Below are positions 4,977 to 5,602 of a DNA stretch of 5,602 nucleotides, piece by piece. The DNA comes from Desulfobacterales bacterium. GTDB lineage: Bacteria > Desulfobacterota > Desulfobacteria > Desulfobacterales > Desulfobacteraceae. Position 1 is the first letter of the stretch. The number at the start of each line of letters is the position of its first letter. The stretch is taken from NCBI GenBank assembly GCA_022361135.1, contig JAKSBM010000561.1, positions 1 through 5,602 of the forward strand, given 5' to 3'. The position numbers and the translations under genes were made by a program. The notes under the pieces are model-generated. The model did no database searches. It saw only the letters and a list, made by a program, of their open reading frames with translations, and was not told the DNA's origin.

Positions 4977-5602
4977 ATGGCTGCAGACGTAATTATCATT
5001 GGCGGAGGAATGATCGGCCTTTCCACGGCCCTTCACCTGGCACAGGCCGGAAAAAAGGTAACCCTGTTGGAAAAGAACTTTCCCGGCAAGCATGCCTCCG
5101 GGGTCAATGCCGGCGGGGTTCGGAGCCTGAAACGGGACCCCATCGAACTCCCCCTCATCCACGGCGCCATGGAAATGTGGCACGGGATGGAAAAAATCGT
5201 GGGATCGGATTGCGGTTTCTTCAAGACCGGTTACCTGGTGGCGGCGGAAAACGAGGCAGACATGGCCGAGTTAGAACAGCGGGCCGCCATGACCCGATCC
5301 ATGGGCTATGACAATGAATTGGTCATTGATGCCCCGGAGCTGAAAAAATGGGCACCGGCCATTGCCGACCATTGCATTGGAGGCCTCATGTCCACCTCCG
5401 ACGGCCATGCATCCCCGGCCGAAACCTGCCGGGCCTTTTCCCAGACCGCCCAAAAATCAGGGGTGGTTATCCATTCCCATTGCCGGGTAAAGGATATCCA
5501 AGTCCGATCCTCGGGCTTCCGTGTCGTCACCGACAGCCAGGGCACCCTTGAGGCGGAACAGCTTTTAAACTGCGCCGGCGCCTGGGCCGGAGAAATCGGG
5601 GA
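4977..5602 (+). CDS. FAD-dependent oxidoreductase, DAO family (HcnC/OoxB-like), 5' part
   Basis: The first 208 codons are in the window; the frame is open to the edge. The N-terminus is a classic DAO Rossmann fold: DVIIIGGGMIG (4-14, glycines 9, 11 and 14) with E32 positioned to bind the FAD ribose. The NAGGVR motif (44-49) is typical of amino acid/amine-oxidising members, and NCAGAWA (198-204) is the conserved second FAD-contact motif. No Tat or Sec signal is seen, so it is cytoplasmic. In related complexes this subunit holds the substrate site for glycine, opines, proline, hydroxyproline or similar secondary amines. AAGGAGG at 4961-4967 gives a strong ribosome binding site nine bases before the ATG, and the preceding gene ends one base earlier. 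The substrate-defining C-terminal half lies outside the window. Confidence 0.9.
   Translation, partial: MAADVIIIGGGMIGLSTALHLAQAGKKVTLLEKNFPGKHASGVNAGGVRSLKRDPIELPLIHGAMEMWHGMEKIVGSDCGFFKTGYLVAAENEADMAELEQRAAMTRSMGYDNELVIDAPELKKWAPAIADHCIGGLMSTSDGHASPAETCRAFSQTAQKSGVVIHSHCRVKDIQVRSSGFRVVTDSQGTLEAEQLLNCAGAWAGEIG

Noticed and set aside
4369..4992. + strand open frame of 207 codons in another frame of the HcnB-like gene
   Set aside because: The translation is Pro/Gly/Arg-rich and runs over conserved FAD and BFD-domain codons of the true frame.

Overview
The window is GC-rich bacterial DNA whose genes all lie on the + strand. Codons strongly favour GCC, CTG, ATC and GGC. The combination of an Mrp/NBP35-type Fe-S ATPase, an HD-domain dGTPase, a UPF0280 (COG2122) protein and an iron-sulfur flavoprotein operon fits an anaerobic Desulfobacterota-like (sulfate-reducer-type) bacterium. 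That placement is an inference from gene content and base composition, because no rRNA or other marker gene is present.

Positions 1-2162 form one tight, probably co-transcribed block. It holds the 3' end of an Mrp/NBP35 family ATPase, then 18 nt later a complete dGTP triphosphohydrolase (dgt), whose stop overlaps by 8 nt the start of a UPF0280/ApbE-superfamily protein. The next 373 bp (2163-2535) are non-coding and become clearly AT-rich. They contain a 12-bp tandem repeat, a hairpin with a T tract (possible terminator), two copies of an 11-bp sequence each set in a small dyad (possible operators), and a sigma70-like promoter.

Positions 2536-5602 carry a regulator and a catabolic-looking operon. 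A HTH(XRE)-cupin regulator is followed by a 177-bp leader with a strong nested inverted repeat. Three tightly packed genes come next: a small [2Fe-2S] protein, a two-Rossmann flavoprotein with a C-terminal BFD-like [2Fe-2S] domain, and a DAO-type FAD oxidoreductase cut by the window edge. This trio matches the subunit set of the HcnABC / opine oxidase / dye-linked proline or hydroxyproline dehydrogenase family. In that family the DAO subunit oxidises an amino acid or secondary amine, and electrons leave through the other flavin and the Fe-S clusters. The regulator probably controls the trio, but the substrate cannot be read from this window.

The points most worth a second look are the structured leader, which could in principle mask or expose the ribosome binding site of the first operon gene, the paired operator-like repeats upstream of the regulator, and the unknown substrate of the dehydrogenase.
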